Assembly: GCF_003569745.1 (NCBI RefSeq)
Contig: NZ_AP018498.1
Location: 1,277,001-1,341,000 of the forward strand
DNA length: 64,000 bases
From: Altererythrobacter sp. B11
Lineage (GTDB): Bacteria > Pseudomonadota > Alphaproteobacteria > Sphingomonadales > Sphingomonadaceae
Direction: 5' to 3'
Shown here: positions 43,826 through 53,452 of the stretch, in pieces
Numbering within the stretch: position 1 is the first letter of the stretch
Layout of the letters: each line of letters begins with the position of its first letter
The notes under the pieces: model-generated
Seen by the model: the letters and a program-made list of their open reading frames with translations, nothing else
What the model was told of the DNA's origin: nothing
The model's database searches: none
Program-made: the position numbers and the translations under genes

Positions 43826-45205
43826 TCAGGCGATTACGCCGAACAGATCATGCGCATCCGCATCTTCGATCAGCACGCGGGCGAAGTCCCCGGGCTGCAG
43901 GCTGGCCGGCACATTGCGCAGTAGCACCTGCCCGTCGATCTCCGGCGCATCCGCCTGGCTGCGGCCGGTGGCACCCCTGTCGCCATCCTCATCCGGTTCA
44001 CCGACTTCGTCGATAATCACCGGAATGGTTCGGCCGACCTTGGCCGCCAGCTTGGCCGCGCTGATCCGCTCGGTCACTTCCATCAGCCGGGCGTAGCGTT
44101 CTTCCTTGACCGCTTCGGGCACCGGATCGGGCAGGGCATTGGCGGCGGCGCCGGTCACCGGCTCGAAGCGGAAGCCGCCCACCCGATCCAGCTGCGCCTC
44201 TTCCAGCCAATCGAGCAGATAGCGGAAATCATCCTCCGTCTCGCCGGGGAAGCCGACGACGAAGCTGGATCGCACGGTGATGTGGGGCGCGATGGCGCGC
44301 CAGGCCTTCAGCCGTTCCAGCACCTTCGCCTCGTTAGCCGGGCGCTTCATCGCCCGCAGCACGGCGGGGCTGGCATGCTGGAAGGGAATGTCGAGATAGG
44401 GCGTCAGCAGCCCTTCGGCCATCAGCGGGATCACCGCATCGACATGCGGATAGGGATAGACGTAGTGCAGCCGCACCCAGGGCACGTCGCCTTCGGGCGT
44501 GCGCAGCTGGCCCAGCTCGCGCGCCAGATCGGTCATATGCGCGCGAACGGGGTGGCCCTTCCACATCCGCTCCTCATGGCGCGTATCCACGCCATAGGCG
44601 GAGGTGTCCTGGCTGATCACCAGCAGTTCCCTGGTCCCCGCCGCCACCAGCTTTTCCGCCTCGCGCAGCACGGCGTCGATGCGCCGGCTGGCCAGCTTGC
44701 CGCGCAATTGCGGGATGATGCAGAAGGCGCAGGAATGGTTGCAGCCTTCGGAGATCTTCAGATAGCTGTAGTGCCGCGGCGTGAGCTTGACGTCGGGCTG
44801 CGGGATCAGGTCGATGAACGGCCCCTGCGTGGGCGGGGCGGCTTCATGCACCGCTTCCACCACCGCTTCATATTGATGCGCCCCCGTCACCGCCAGCACC
44901 TGGGGGAAGCGGGCGCGGATCGCTTCCGCCTCGTCCCCCATGCAGCCGGTCACGATCACGCGGCCGTTTTCGGCCATGGCTTCGCCGATCGCCTCCAGGC
45001 TTTCTTCCTTCGCGCTGTCCAGGAAGCCGCAGGTGTTGACCAGCACCACGTCGGCCCCGGCATAGTCCGGGCTCATGGCATAGCCATCGGCGCGCAGGCG
45101 CGTGAGGATGCGCTCGGAATCGACCAGCGCCTTGGGGCAGCCGAGGCTGACCATGCCGACCTTCTTCTGGTCGGGGATGGTGGTTTGGGCAGAAGGGGGT
45201 GCCAT
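43826..45205 (-). CDS. rimO: Ribosomal protein S12 methylthiotransferase RimO
   Basis: This 459-aa radical-SAM enzyme methylthiolates Asp88-type residue of ribosomal S12. The N-terminal UPF0004 domain has [14 protein letters not shown] and [14 protein letters not shown]; the third cysteine lies in VTGCMGDEA. The radical-SAM cluster is CNHSCAFC in [19 protein letters not shown]-terminal TRAM-like domain ends with DLFGVI. ATG 45205 is chosen over a start 10 codons earlier. It is a single gene, divergent from the DUF1761 gene. Confidence 0.96.
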   Translation of the reverse strand: MAPPSAQTTIPDQKKVGMVSLGCPKALVDSERILTRLRADGYAMSPDYAGADVVLVNTCGFLDSAKEESLEAIGEAMAENGRVIVTGCMGDEAEAIRARFPQVLAVTGAHQYEAVVEAVHEAAPPTQGPFIDLIPQPDVKLTPRHYSYLKISEGCNHSCAFCIIPQLRGKLASRRIDAVLREAEKLVAAGTRELLVISQDTSAYGVDTRHEERMWKGHPVRAHMTDLARELGQLRTPEGDVPWVRLHYVYPYPHVDAVIPLMAEGLLTPYLDIPFQHASPAVLRAMKRPANEAKVLERLKAWRAIAPHITVRSSFVVGFPGETEDDFRYLLDWLEEAQLDRVGGFRFEPVTGAAANALPDPVPEAVKEERYARLMEVTERISAAKLAAKVGRTIPVIIDEVGEPDEDGDRGATGRSQADAPEIDGQVLLRNVPASLQPGDFARVLIEDADAHDLFGVIA

Positions 45206-45273
45206 GATTCGCGCGCCCCTACACCCGTGGGGCATTTTTCGCTAGGGTGCGCCCTTCTGGAGGAGGGTGTGCG

Positions 45274-45690
45274 ATGGGCAATGTGAACCTGCTGCCGGTG
45301 TTCCTGGGGGCACTGGCATTCTTCGTGGTGGGCGCGCTGTGGTATGGTGTGCTGTTCGGCAAGCCATGGCGCGAACTGAACGGCTTTACCGATGACATGA
45401 TCAAGGCGGGCCCGCGGCCGGGGCAGAACCCCACCTGGCTGATCATGCTGCTGGCCTTCTTGTTCGAACTGCTGATTTCGCTGATGCTGGGCCACAACAT
45501 CGCCCGCACCAATCCGCCGCCGCATGTGATCATGATGATGGCCGTGGGCTTCGGCGCCACGATCATGACCCCGGCGCTGGGCATCAACTATCTGTTCCAG
45601 ATGCGCCCCGGCAAGCTGTTCGCCATCGACGCGGCGTATCTCATCGTCGGCATGGCGGCGATGGGCGGGGTGTTCGTGGCGTTCAGCTGA
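45274..45690 (+). CDS. DUF1761 family membrane protein
   Basis: This 138-aa protein starts at ATG 45274 after GGAGGAGGG. It has four TM segments. FFVVGALWYGVLFGKPWRE at the N terminus and a Pro-Gly-rich loop after TM1 are typical of DUF1761. Function unknown. It converges on the K+ channel gene across a repeat-filled gap. Confidence 0.85.
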   Translation: MGNVNLLPVFLGALAFFVVGALWYGVLFGKPWRELNGFTDDMIKAGPRPGQNPTWLIMLLAFLFELLISLMLGHNIARTNPPPHVIMMMAVGFGATIMTPALGINYLFQMRPGKLFAIDAAYLIVGMAAMGGVFVAFS

Positions 45691-45713
45691 GGGGGGCATG
45701 CGCGGGGCTCACT

Positions 45714-45921
45714 GGATTCCCGCCTGCGCGGGAATGACGAGGGGGAGGGAGCGGTGTCATCCGCTCGTGTTCTTCCGCGCCTTTACGGCTGCGGCGAGAC
45801 GGTCCGGCGCATAGCCCTAATTCGTCATTCCCGCGAAGGCGGGAATCCCGCGCGGAGGGTTCGGCCCGGATGCGGCCCCGCGCTCGGCCTGCTGGATTCC
45901 CGCCTACGCGGGAATGACGAA
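45714..45921. repeat. Three dispersed palindromic repeats between convergent genes
   Basis: GGATTCCCGCC-(T/A)-GCGGGAATGACGA copies lie at 45714-45740 and 45894-45921. An inverted copy, TTCGTCATTCCCGCG..., lies at 45821-45848. They belong to the same family as the copies at 39221-39446. The rest of the 45691-46139 gap has no gene; its far end holds the GTTCCA repeats. Confidence 0.8.
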
Positions 45922-46090
45922 GGTGGGGGGGAACGACGCGGGTGCTCACCGTGAAGAGGGGGGCGCGGGCAGCGCTTTCCTACAGCGCGCGCGGAGTGTC
46001 ACTCTGCGCTTCGCTCTTTGTCATCGTCTGCCTTTTTCCCGATCCGCCGAAGCCGTTGAAAGGGCGGAAGGTTTTTCTGCTATGAACCCT

Positions 46091-46120
46091 GTTCCAAGGT
46101 GTTCCAGCGTGTTCCAGCCG
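46091..46120 (+). repeat. Three 10-bp-spaced GTTCCA repeats
   Basis: GTTCCAAGGT, GTTCCAGCGT and GTTCCAGCCG follow one another with exact 10-bp spacing at 46091, 46101 and 46111. They resemble an alphaproteobacterial LexA site (GTTC-N7-GTTC), but the spacing is N6. They lie just beyond the stop of the K+ channel gene, and no gene follows on the plus strand. Confidence 0.6.
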
Positions 46121-46139
46121 GACGCGCCAAAATGGGCGT

Positions 46140-47240
46140 TCAGCCGGCGATTTCCTCGTCCGATTCGGCCGGGGCGTCGGTCGGGCGGATTTCCACCACG
46201 ATGTCGCCGGGTTGCAGCGCCGCGGCCTGCGGATCCCAGAACCCCCAGGGGGTGCCGCCGCGATAGATGCGCAGGCCCTGCCCGCCGGTGGCGAGGGCGC
46301 TCAGCGGCTTGCCGATCTCCTCGGGCCGCACCGGCCGTTCGACCAGCTGCACCCGGCCGCTGACCGAGGCGAGATCGGCCAGATAGTCGGCGATATGCGC
46401 CCCCTGTGCGCTGCCGGCCAGCAGCAGGCCGGTGAAGCGCACGGGGTTGATGACATTGTCGGCCCCTGCCTGCCGGGCGAGGATCTCGTTATCCGCGGCG
46501 CGCACCACCACGCTGATCGGCACCTCGGGCGCGAGATGCCGCACGGTCAGCACGATGAGGATGGAGGCATCGTCGCGCCCGGCGGAAACCAACACGGTGC
46601 GCGCCTCGCGGATGCGCACGGCCATCAAATGTTCGTCGCGCGTGGCGTCGGCCTCGATCACGTTGCAGCCCATCGCTTCGGCCTGCGCCAGCCGGTCGGG
46701 CTTGGTGTCCATCACCACGATGCAATGCGGATCGGTGCCGCGCTCGATCAGCTCGGTGACGGCCTCGGACCCGGAAATGCCGAAGCCGAGCACCACCACA
46801 TGGTCGGAGAGCTTGTCCTGAATGCGGGCCATGCGGAACTTCTCCCAGCTGCGCTTGATGATGAAATTATACGCCGCGCCCACGAAGATGAAGATCACCG
46901 CGAAGCGGATCGGGGTGACGATGATCGCTTCCACCAGCCGGGCGCGCGGGCTGATCGGCGCGATGTCGCCGAAGCCGGTGGTGGTGATGGAGATCATGGT
47001 GAAATAGACCACGTCGAGGAAGCTGACATGGCCATCGTGATTGTCGATCAGCCCGTCGCGATCGAACCAGTGGATCAGCACCACAATCATCACCAGCGCA
47101 ACGGCGGCGGCCAGCCGCAGGCCCAGATCGGCCCACACGGGCACTTTCAGCGCGCGGCGCAGCGGAGTGAAGCGCCGGGCGCGAGCGGCCTCCCGACCCT
47201 TGCTGGGCCGATGCGAGCTGGGCCGGTGCGCGCGGGCCAT
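46140..47240 (-). CDS. Potassium channel-like protein with RCK (TrkA-N) domain
   Basis: This ~366-aa protein starts at ATG 47240; an upstream GTG frame exists. TM1 (LAAAVALVMIVVLIHWF) is followed by a pore helix and the selectivity filter TTTGFGD, then TM2. From about residue 140 there is a cytoplasmic RCK domain with the NAD-binding GFGISGSEAV motif and a second, TrkA-C-like half. It matches MthK/Kch-like two-TM K+ channels gated by ligands. The neighbourhood gives no further clue. Confidence 0.9.
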   Translation of the reverse strand: MARAHRPSSHRPSKGREAARARRFTPLRRALKVPVWADLGLRLAAAVALVMIVVLIHWFDRDGLIDNHDGHVSFLDVVYFTMISITTTGFGDIAPISPRARLVEAIIVTPIRFAVIFIFVGAAYNFIIKRSWEKFRMARIQDKLSDHVVVLGFGISGSEAVTELIERGTDPHCIVVMDTKPDRLAQAEAMGCNVIEADATRDEHLMAVRIREARTVLVSAGRDDASILIVLTVRHLAPEVPISVVVRAADNEILARQAGADNVINPVRFTGLLLAGSAQGAHIADYLADLASVSGRVQLVERPVRPEEIGKPLSALATGGQGLRIYRGGTPWGFWDPQAAALQPGDIVVEIRPTDAPAESDEEIAG

Positions 47241-47304
47241 CAGCGGCGGCCCGCAATCCCCGCCGCCCACAGCCGGGCGGCTGCGGCGCGCGGGGAACTG
47301 GCGA

Positions 47305-48060
47305 TCAGGTGGCGAAGCATTCCGCCAGCCTGCCGATCGCCGGATGATGCGTCAGGTCCAGCTGCAAGGGGGTGACGGCAATATAGCCGTCGGACACGGC
47401 TTCCAGATCGGTGCCGTGGTCCAGCGTGTGCTCCACGTCTTCCAGCCCGAACCAGAAATAGGACCGGCCGCGCGGGTCGATCCCTTCCACCAGCGATCCG
47501 CGCTGGTAATCGTGGAAGCCCTGCCGCACCACGCGCACGCCCTTCACCTCGTCAGCGGCGAGGGCGGGGAAGTTCACATTTATCAGCGTGCGCTTCGCCA
47601 TCGGCAGTTTCAGCATCGGGCGCAGCACCCGGGCGGCCCAGGCTTCGGTCGCGGCGAAGCCGTGGTCCGTGCCGCGCAGCGCCTGGCTCAGCGCAATGGC
47701 CGGGATGCCCGCCAGCGCGCCTTCCATCGCCGCCGAAATCGTGCCCGAATAGGTGATGTCGTCGCCCAGGTTCTCGCCATTGTTGACACCGGAGATCACC
47801 AGATCGGGCATGGCATCGCGAAACAGCTTGCGCAGCGCCAGATTCACCGAATCCGTGGGCGTCCCGGTGACGGAGAAGCGCTTCTCCCCATGCTGGCGCA
47901 GCCGCACCGGGCTGTGCAGGGTGAGCGAATGGCCCGCGCCCGATTGCTCTTCCGCCGGGGCGCAGACCCACACGTCGTCGGAAAGCTCGGCCGCGATCGC
48001 TTCCAGCACGCGCATGCCGGGGGCGTGGAAGCCATCGTCATTGGTCAGGAGAATGCGCAT
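47305..48060 (-). CDS. surE: 5'/3'-nucleotidase SurE
   Basis: This 252-aa phosphatase starts with [15 protein letters not shown], whose Asp pair binds the metal. APAEEQSGAGHSLT and ISGVNNGENLGDDITYSGT complete the active site. It dephosphorylates nucleoside monophosphates and may act in stationary phase. Its ATG shares one base with the serS stop (TGATG), and serS-surE is a common pair; pcm is not adjacent here. Confidence 0.96.
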   Translation of the reverse strand: MRILLTNDDGFHAPGMRVLEAIAAELSDDVWVCAPAEEQSGAGHSLTLHSPVRLRQHGEKRFSVTGTPTDSVNLALRKLFRDAMPDLVISGVNNGENLGDDITYSGTISAAMEGALAGIPAIALSQALRGTDHGFAATEAWAARVLRPMLKLPMAKRTLINVNFPALAADEVKGVRVVRQGFHDYQRGSLVEGIDPRGRSYFWFGLEDVEHTLDHGTDLEAVSDGYIAVTPLQLDLTHHPAIGRLAECFAT

Positions 48061-49340
48061 CAGGCGGCCGGCACCAGACGGTCCAATCCGCCCATATAGG
48101 GCAGCAGCGGTTCGGGCACGGTGACGGAGCCGTCCTCCTGCTGGTAATTCTCCAGCACCGCCACCAGCGTGCGGCCCACGGCAAGGCCCGATCCGTTCAG
48201 CGTGTGGACGAACTCGGTCTTCTTCTCGCCCTCCGGCCGGTAGCGGGCGTTCATCCGCCGCGCCTGGAAATCGCCGCACCAGCTGATCGAGCTGATTTCG
48301 CGATAGGCATCCTGCCCCGGCAGCCACACTTCCAGATCGAAGGTCTTCTTCGCCGTGGCGCCCATATCGCCCGCGCAAAGCAGCATCTTGCGATAGGGCA
48401 GGCCGAGCGCCTGCAGCACGCCTTCGGCGCTGGCGACCATATGCTCATGCTCCGCCATCCAGTCGTCCGGCCGGCAGATGCACACCAGCTCCACCTTCAG
48501 GAACTGGTGCTGGCGGATATAGCCGCGCGTATCGCGGCCCGCGGCGCCGGCTTCGGACCGGAAGCAGGGCGTCTGCGCGGTCAGGCGGATCGGCGTGGAG
48601 AGATCACCCAGGATCTGCTCGCGCACCGAATTGGTCAGGCTCACTTCGGCGGTGGGGATCAGCCAGCGGCCATCGGTGGTGCGGAACAGGTCGTCCGCGA
48701 ATTTGGGCAGCTGCCCGGTGCCGAACACCGCCTCGTCCCGCACCATCAACGGCGGCGCGCATTCGGTATAGCCGCGCTCGCCCGTCTGGAAATCGAGCAT
48801 GAACTGGCCCAGCGCACGTTCCAGCCGCGCCATTTGCCCGCGCAGGAAGGCGAAGCGGGCGCCGGACATGGCGGCGGCGGTTTCGAAGTCCAGCCCCAGC
48901 GCAGGGCCGAGATCGGCATGTTCGCGCGGCGTGAAGGCGAAGTCGCACGGGGTGCCCCAGCGGCCGACTTCCTGATTGCCGCTCTCATCCGCGCCCTCCG
49001 GCACGCCCTCGATCGGGATGTTGGGCAGGCCCTGCAGGATCGCGTCGAGCTCCGCGCCCACGCTCGCCGCATCCTCCTCGCAGCGCTGCATGGCATCCTT
49101 CAGCTGCGCGACTTCGGCCTTTAGCATCTCGGCCGATTCGACCTCGCCATTGCGCATCGCCTGCCCGACTTCGCGGCTCGCCTCGTTCCGGCGGCTCTGG
49201 GCGGTCTGCAGCTGGGTGGTGATTTCGCGGCGGCGCTCGTCCAGCCGCAGGATCTCGGCCGAAGCGGGTGTGACGCCGCGCAGGGCCAGCCCCGCGTCGA
49301 AAGCCTGCGGATGTTCGCGGATAAAGCGCAGATCGTGCAT
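48060..49340 (-). CDS. serS: Seryl-tRNA synthetase
   Basis: This 426-aa class II synthetase has an N-terminal coiled-coil arm (about 25-105) and the class II motifs [21 protein letters not shown]-type motif 2 and [19 protein letters not shown] motif 3. TAEVSLTN is the serine-site motif. The N-terminal start [11 protein letters not shown] is typical; upstream in-frame codons are not coding. It is cotranscribed with surE. Confidence 0.97.
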   Translation of the reverse strand: MHDLRFIREHPQAFDAGLALRGVTPASAEILRLDERRREITTQLQTAQSRRNEASREVGQAMRNGEVESAEMLKAEVAQLKDAMQRCEEDAASVGAELDAILQGLPNIPIEGVPEGADESGNQEVGRWGTPCDFAFTPREHADLGPALGLDFETAAAMSGARFAFLRGQMARLERALGQFMLDFQTGERGYTECAPPLMVRDEAVFGTGQLPKFADDLFRTTDGRWLIPTAEVSLTNSVREQILGDLSTPIRLTAQTPCFRSEAGAAGRDTRGYIRQHQFLKVELVCICRPDDWMAEHEHMVASAEGVLQALGLPYRKMLLCAGDMGATAKKTFDLEVWLPGQDAYREISSISWCGDFQARRMNARYRPEGEKKTEFVHTLNGSGLAVGRTLVAVLENYQQEDGSVTVPEPLLPYMGGLDRLVPAA

Positions 49341-49473
49341 GGCGCGGCCTATCCCGCAGCGTGCGGTGCTTGTCCAGTGGTGAAACCGGCCGGGATGGCG
49401 CGGAACCGCCGCGGGGCTTGCACGTAATGGCTTACATGCCATGCCCGCGCGGGGCAGCCCCCACGCACGGTAG

Positions 49474-50760
49474 ATGCGCGTGGGGAGAAGGATCGGGGAG
49501 CAGGTGATTTCGCGCGATGCAAGCCTTCAGCCACCGCGGCGCACCCGTTTCATTGACGGGCTGAACGGCGCCATGGCGCTGGCCCGCCGCACGGGGCTGG
49601 CGCAGGCCCCTGTGCTGGAGAAGGAGGCGCTGCTCGACCGCGCGCGGGCGCATACCGGTCTCGAGGATTTCGGCGATCCGTGGTTCGAAAAGCCGCTGGC
49701 GGTGCTGCTGGCGGCATTGCGCGGCGAAGCGCGACTAAATGCTGCCGGCCAGTGGGCGGCGCAGGCGCAGATCGAGAAGGTGCTGCACGATCGGCTGTGG
49801 GCGCAGCAATGGTTCGAACGCCATCCCGAGATTCTGGAACGGCCCCTGCCGCGCCCGGTGATCGTGGTGGGGCCGATGCGATCGGGCACCACGCGGATGC
49901 ACCGTCTGCTGTCGGCCGATCGCCGCTTCTCCCATCTGCGCAGCTTCGAAACGATCAGCCCCGTGCCGCGGCCGGATTTCCGTTTCGGCGGCAAGGATAG
50001 CCGGCAGGTGCTCGCAAGCCGCATCCTGCGCGTCGCCCGGCTGGCCAATCCACGCACGCTCACCATCCATCCCACGGGCCCGCTGGAACCGGAGGAGGAG
50101 CTGGGGCTGCTGGTCAGCAGCTTCTGGGGCATGAAGCACGAGGCGCAATGGTGGGTGCCCAGCTATGGCCGCTGGTGCGAACAGCAGGACGCTGTGCCGG
50201 CCTATCGCCAGATGGCGCGGCTGCTGCAGCTGATCGGCTGGTCGCAGCAATCCTCCAGCCTGCGGCCGTGGATACTCAAGACGCCGCAGCACATGCTGGA
50301 CCTGCCCGCGCTGCTCAAGGTCTTCCCGGACGCGCGGCTGATCTTCACGCATCGCGATCCGCTGGCGGTGGTGGGCAGCGCCGCCTCGCTCGCCTGGAAC
50401 CAGACGATCATCTATTCTGACCAGGCCCGGCCGGAGGCGATCGGCCGCGAATGGTTGCGCAAGACGGCGCTGCAGATCCGCCGCATGCGCGATGCGCGCG
50501 ATCACATCCCGCGCGAAAGGATGATCGACGTGCATTACGACGACATGGAGAGCGACTGGCGCGGCGCGATGGAGCGGGTCTATCGCTTTCTGGGGCTGGA
50601 CATCGCCCCGGCCTTGCCGGCCATGGAGGCCTATCAGCGCCGAACGGCGCGGCTGAAGCGCCCACCGCATGAATACAGCCTCGAGGAGTTCGGCCTGGAG
50701 CCGGAGCGCGTTCAGCTGGAACTCGGCGACTATGTGAGAACCTACGGCATCGCCCGCTAG
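49474..50760 (+). CDS. Sulfotransferase family protein
   Basis: This 428-aa protein has the PAPS 5'-phosphosulfate loop [16 protein letters not shown] near residue 130 and the 3'-phosphate region [20 protein letters not shown]. The large family transfers sulfate from PAPS to small molecules or glycans, and is widespread in sphingomonads with unknown acceptors. A helical N-terminal extension of about 100 residues precedes the core. The start at 49474 is uncertain (GTG 49504 is possible). It is followed by the tandem-MarR gene after 114 nt. Confidence 0.85.
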   Translation: MRVGRRIGEQVISRDASLQPPRRTRFIDGLNGAMALARRTGLAQAPVLEKEALLDRARAHTGLEDFGDPWFEKPLAVLLAALRGEARLNAAGQWAAQAQIEKVLHDRLWAQQWFERHPEILERPLPRPVIVVGPMRSGTTRMHRLLSADRRFSHLRSFETISPVPRPDFRFGGKDSRQVLASRILRVARLANPRTLTIHPTGPLEPEEELGLLVSSFWGMKHEAQWWVPSYGRWCEQQDAVPAYRQMARLLQLIGWSQQSSSLRPWILKTPQHMLDLPALLKVFPDARLIFTHRDPLAVVGSAASLAWNQTIIYSDQARPEAIGREWLRKTALQIRRMRDARDHIPRERMIDVHYDDMESDWRGAMERVYRFLGLDIAPALPAMEAYQRRTARLKRPPHEYSLEEFGLEPERVQLELGDYVRTYGIAR

Positions 50761-50874
50761 GGCCTGTCTCGAAGATCGCGCCCGTCCACGCCGCTTGACA
50801 TCGCGCTGCCGCTGCGCTCCGCTCCGCCATGGGGGCCTGGAGGAGAAGCAACGCTGGAAAGCGCGGCATCAGCG

Positions 50875-51840
50875 GTGGACGTCGATCTCGATACGAAGGC
50901 GAGCTGGGTCGCTCCGCTGGCGGGTGTCCAGCGCGACCTGCTGAGTGCGCATTTCCTGTTGCTGCGGCGGCTGCTGCGCAAGAGCGCCCGGCTGGATTAC
51001 CTTGGCCTCGAACCGCAGAACGTCATGGAACGGCGCATCGTGCTGACGCTCTACCGCGTGGAGGAAGGGCGGGTTTCCGCGCTCGCCGCACTGCTCGGCA
51101 ACGATGTCTCTCAGGTCAGCCGTGCGCTCAGCGCCTGCCGGGCGGGCGGCGTGGTGGAGCGCAAGCGGCAGCGCGATCCCTATCGTCTCACTGAGAAGGG
51201 CTGGGCGATGGGCGAGCGGATCGATAGTATCGCCATGCGCCGCGAGGTGGAGCTGACGCAGGGCCTCGGCCCGCAGGAGATGTTCGAACTGGCTGGCCTG
51301 TTGGCCCACCTGATGGACAAGGCCGCCGCCGTCCTTGCCGTGGAGATGGCACGCGCACGCGCCGGGGACGAAGTGGAGGAGGTGGAAAGCGCGCAGGATG
51401 TGGAAATCCCCAGCCGCGTTCAGCCCGCCCTGATCAACCTCGCGACCATCATCGCCCGCAGCGCCACCCTGGCGTTCAAGCAGCTGACCGGCCTGTCCAA
51501 CTACGAGTGGCGGATCCTCGCCAATCTCGCCTACCGCCCTTCCATGCCCTTCATGGAACTGGTCGGCCACGTCGATAGCGACAAGGCGCAGGTCAGCCGT
51601 GCGTTGGATGGAATGGTGGGCGCCGGGCTGCTCGCCCGCAGCAAGCCCGCGCGGGGCCAGCCGGCACGCTTCGATGTGACCGAGCAGGGCCGGCGGACAC
51701 ATGGCATCATGCAGGAAGATGCGCTGAGGCGGAACGCCATCCTCTGCGAAGGGCTGACAAAGGCGCAGCGACGCCGGCTGGAAACCTATCTCAACCTGCT
51801 GATCGTCAATGCCAATGCCATGGCCGAGCGGGAACCGTAA
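50875..51840 (+). CDS. Tandem MarR-domain transcriptional regulator
   Basis: The 321-aa protein (GTG 50875) holds two winged-helix MarR domains. The first covers about residues 25-135 (SALAALLGNDVSQVSRALSA...), the second about 180-300 (MELVGHVDSDKAQVSRALDG...). The repeated V-S-Q/D-VSRALxxM recognition helix shows that it is an internal duplication. GGAGGAG at 50839-50845 sits 8 nt before an in-frame CTG (50854), which may be the true start. It converges on the DUF6152 pair and probably regulates it and the divergent TonB receptor. Confidence 0.85.
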   Translation: MDVDLDTKASWVAPLAGVQRDLLSAHFLLLRRLLRKSARLDYLGLEPQNVMERRIVLTLYRVEEGRVSALAALLGNDVSQVSRALSACRAGGVVERKRQRDPYRLTEKGWAMGERIDSIAMRREVELTQGLGPQEMFELAGLLAHLMDKAAAVLAVEMARARAGDEVEEVESAQDVEIPSRVQPALINLATIIARSATLAFKQLTGLSNYEWRILANLAYRPSMPFMELVGHVDSDKAQVSRALDGMVGAGLLARSKPARGQPARFDVTEQGRRTHGIMQEDALRRNAILCEGLTKAQRRRLETYLNLLIVNANAMAEREP

Positions 51841-51858
51841 GCTCCCGCCCCGGCAGGA

Positions 51859-52248
51859 TCAGTCGAACTGCAGCTGGTTGAGCTTGTGTCCGTCGGGGAA
51901 GGTCACCGTGACGTTGAAGCCCCCGCTTCGTCCGTCGCGCAGCGGATAATAGGTGAGGTCGACCACATCGCCCGGCTTCAGCGATCGCTTCGACCAGCCG
52001 GCACGGGTCAGGTGGTTGGGGCTCATCCCTTCGAAGGCCCATTTCTTCACCGCGCCGTTCGGCCCATCGGTGGTGACGTAGAGGAAGGTGTGCGGATTGG
52101 TCCATTCCCAGCGGACGACCTTGGCGTTCTTCAGCGGCACTTCCTTGCCCCATTCGAACATGGCGGTGGAATGGTGGGCAGAGCTGGCCACGGGCACCAG
52201 CGCGACGGCCGCGAGGGCGGCGAGGGGGTAAAATAGGCGCTTCATCAT
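51859..52248 (-). CDS. DUF6152 secreted protein (pair 2, first-position homologue)
   Basis: This 129-aa exported protein has a signal peptide ending at SSA-HHS. HHSTAMFEWGKEVPLKNAKV, WTNPHTFLYV and SLKPGDVVDLTYY mirror the gene at 37917. As in that copy, the mature chain begins with a His pair. It lies 24 nt after its partner on the minus strand. Function unknown. Confidence 0.85.
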   Translation of the reverse strand: MMKRLFYPLAALAAVALVPVASSAHHSTAMFEWGKEVPLKNAKVVRWEWTNPHTFLYVTTDGPNGAVKKWAFEGMSPNHLTRAGWSKRSLKPGDVVDLTYYPLRDGRSGGFNVTVTFPDGHKLNQLQFD

Positions 52249-52272
52249 TGTCTCCTGTGCGAAGCGGTGCGG

Positions 52273-53055
52273 TCACTCGATCTCGTCAAAACCAAGATCC
52301 ATGCTGGGCCGCCCTTCGGCGTCCGCCGCATCGCGATTGTTTTCCTGGCAGATATATTCCCTGATCTCCCAATCAGGCTCCCGCTTGTAAGTGAGCTGGG
52401 TGGTGAAGGGTTCTGTGAACAGCGCGGGGTCGATGATCGTGGTCTCGATCATCAGCGTGTCCGGTCCCTGCAGGGACATGCGCTCGCGGATGCGCGTATC
52501 CGGCGTGGGGTGAAGCCCCTCCATCAGTGAAATCTGCGGGGAAAGTCCCACCGTTTCCGCCACCAGCGTATCGCCTTCCCAATGGCCTACCGTGTTGCCG
52601 TTGAACAGCAGGTCGGGGTCCTCCGGCTGAGGGCGGCCATCGGTGAAAATGCGACGCACCAGGCTGTGCGTTTCGATCACGATGTTCACCTTGCCCGGAG
52701 AGTAGATGAACTCGATCGGATAGGGATAGCGCATCACCCCGGGCATACCCACGGGCATGCAGTTGGCCCCATCCGTCTGCAAATTGCGCCCTTCCGCCTT
52801 CTCGGCCTTGAACGCGTCGATTTCCGTGCGTGCCTTCTCCGTCAGCGGAGCATTTCCCTCTGCGGCGCGGAGCTTGGTGACCATGCCCCAGTTCGGCTGC
52901 CACACGCCTTCGAACGGCGGCAGCTTGGCAATGGCGGCATATTCGGCGGCGCGATTCACGGTGTCCGGGCCAGATTGGGCGAAGGCCGCTCCGCCCAGCA
53001 GGGGCAGGGCTATAACGGCCGGCGCCATCCAACTGAAACCCTTGGCAATTCTCAT
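52273..53055 (-). CDS. Secreted protein of the DUF6152-partner family (pair 2)
   Basis: This 260-aa exported protein (signal ending near AAFAQSG) is the counterpart of the 38323 gene: FEGVWQPNWG matches the early LEGFWAPVF, MRYPYPIEFIYSPGKV matches the Val-Tyr region, IFTDGRPQPED matches MDGRGHPP, and VGHWEGDTLVAETVGL matches IGHWEGDELVV. It precedes the DUF6152 gene, the reverse of pair 1 order. The family is not identified. Confidence 0.82.
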   Translation of the reverse strand: MRIAKGFSWMAPAVIALPLLGGAAFAQSGPDTVNRAAEYAAIAKLPPFEGVWQPNWGMVTKLRAAEGNAPLTEKARTEIDAFKAEKAEGRNLQTDGANCMPVGMPGVMRYPYPIEFIYSPGKVNIVIETHSLVRRIFTDGRPQPEDPDLLFNGNTVGHWEGDTLVAETVGLSPQISLMEGLHPTPDTRIRERMSLQGPDTLMIETTIIDPALFTEPFTTQLTYKREPDWEIREYICQENNRDAADAEGRPSMDLGFDEIE

Positions 53056-53110
53056 CCCACACCACCTTCTTGCGCCGTTTCGGCGTCATCATCGGAGCTA
53101 AACTAGGAGG

Positions 53111-53123
53111 TTGATAATGTCAA
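53111..53123. promoter_or_regulatory. Small inverted repeat, possible MarR operator
   Basis: TTGA-TAATG-TCAA lies between the divergent pair-2 and TonB receptor genes. It is the size of a MarR half/full site and may be bound by the nearby tandem-MarR protein; this is an inference only. Confidence 0.35.
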
Positions 53124-53259
53124 TTTCATGAATACCCGCAGCATCGCGGAAGTGATTGCGCGCGGGGATTGCCGCCTGCCCCGTCCCACGTTCCTCATTG
53201 CCGCCGCGCCGACGGCTAAGCGGCCGTTCTGAGTCATTTGCCACAGGCAATCTTTCGCT

Positions 53260-53290
53260 CTTGACTTTGACGAAATCAAGTGGGCAAAAT
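53260..53290 (+). promoter_or_regulatory. Candidate promoter with overlapping palindrome, TonB receptor
   Basis: TTGACT (53261-53266) is followed after 18 nt by CAAAAT (53285-53290), a plausible sigma-70 promoter. CTTGA (53260-53264) and TCAAG (53276-53280) form an inverted repeat across the -35 box, so a repressor could block it. The leader to the receptor start would be about 155 nt. Confidence 0.4.
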
Positions 53291-53452
53291 CCCATTAACA
53301 AGTGCTTGAAGGCACGAAGGGGTGAGGAAGAACAAGCGCATCGCGACATCGCTTGCGCGCCGGCTGGCATGTGCTTGCCGGCGCGGCGACGGCTGCGCGG
53401 CGTAAGCCTCCACTCCCTGGCTGCTGGAAAAGCATGAAAAAGGGAGGGAAGA

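Noticed and set aside
45714-45921. CRISPR array
   Set aside because: The repeats are palindromic, face both directions and have irregular spacing, unlike CRISPR repeats, and no cas gene is near.
46091-46120. LexA operator
   Set aside because: The alphaproteobacterial site needs GTTC-N7-GTTC; here the spacing is N6 and no SOS gene follows.
53156-53437. Possible 93-codon gene upstream of the 1006-aa receptor
   Set aside because: It lacks a Shine-Dalgarno sequence, overlaps the likely promoter and has an Arg/Pro-rich composition without similarity.
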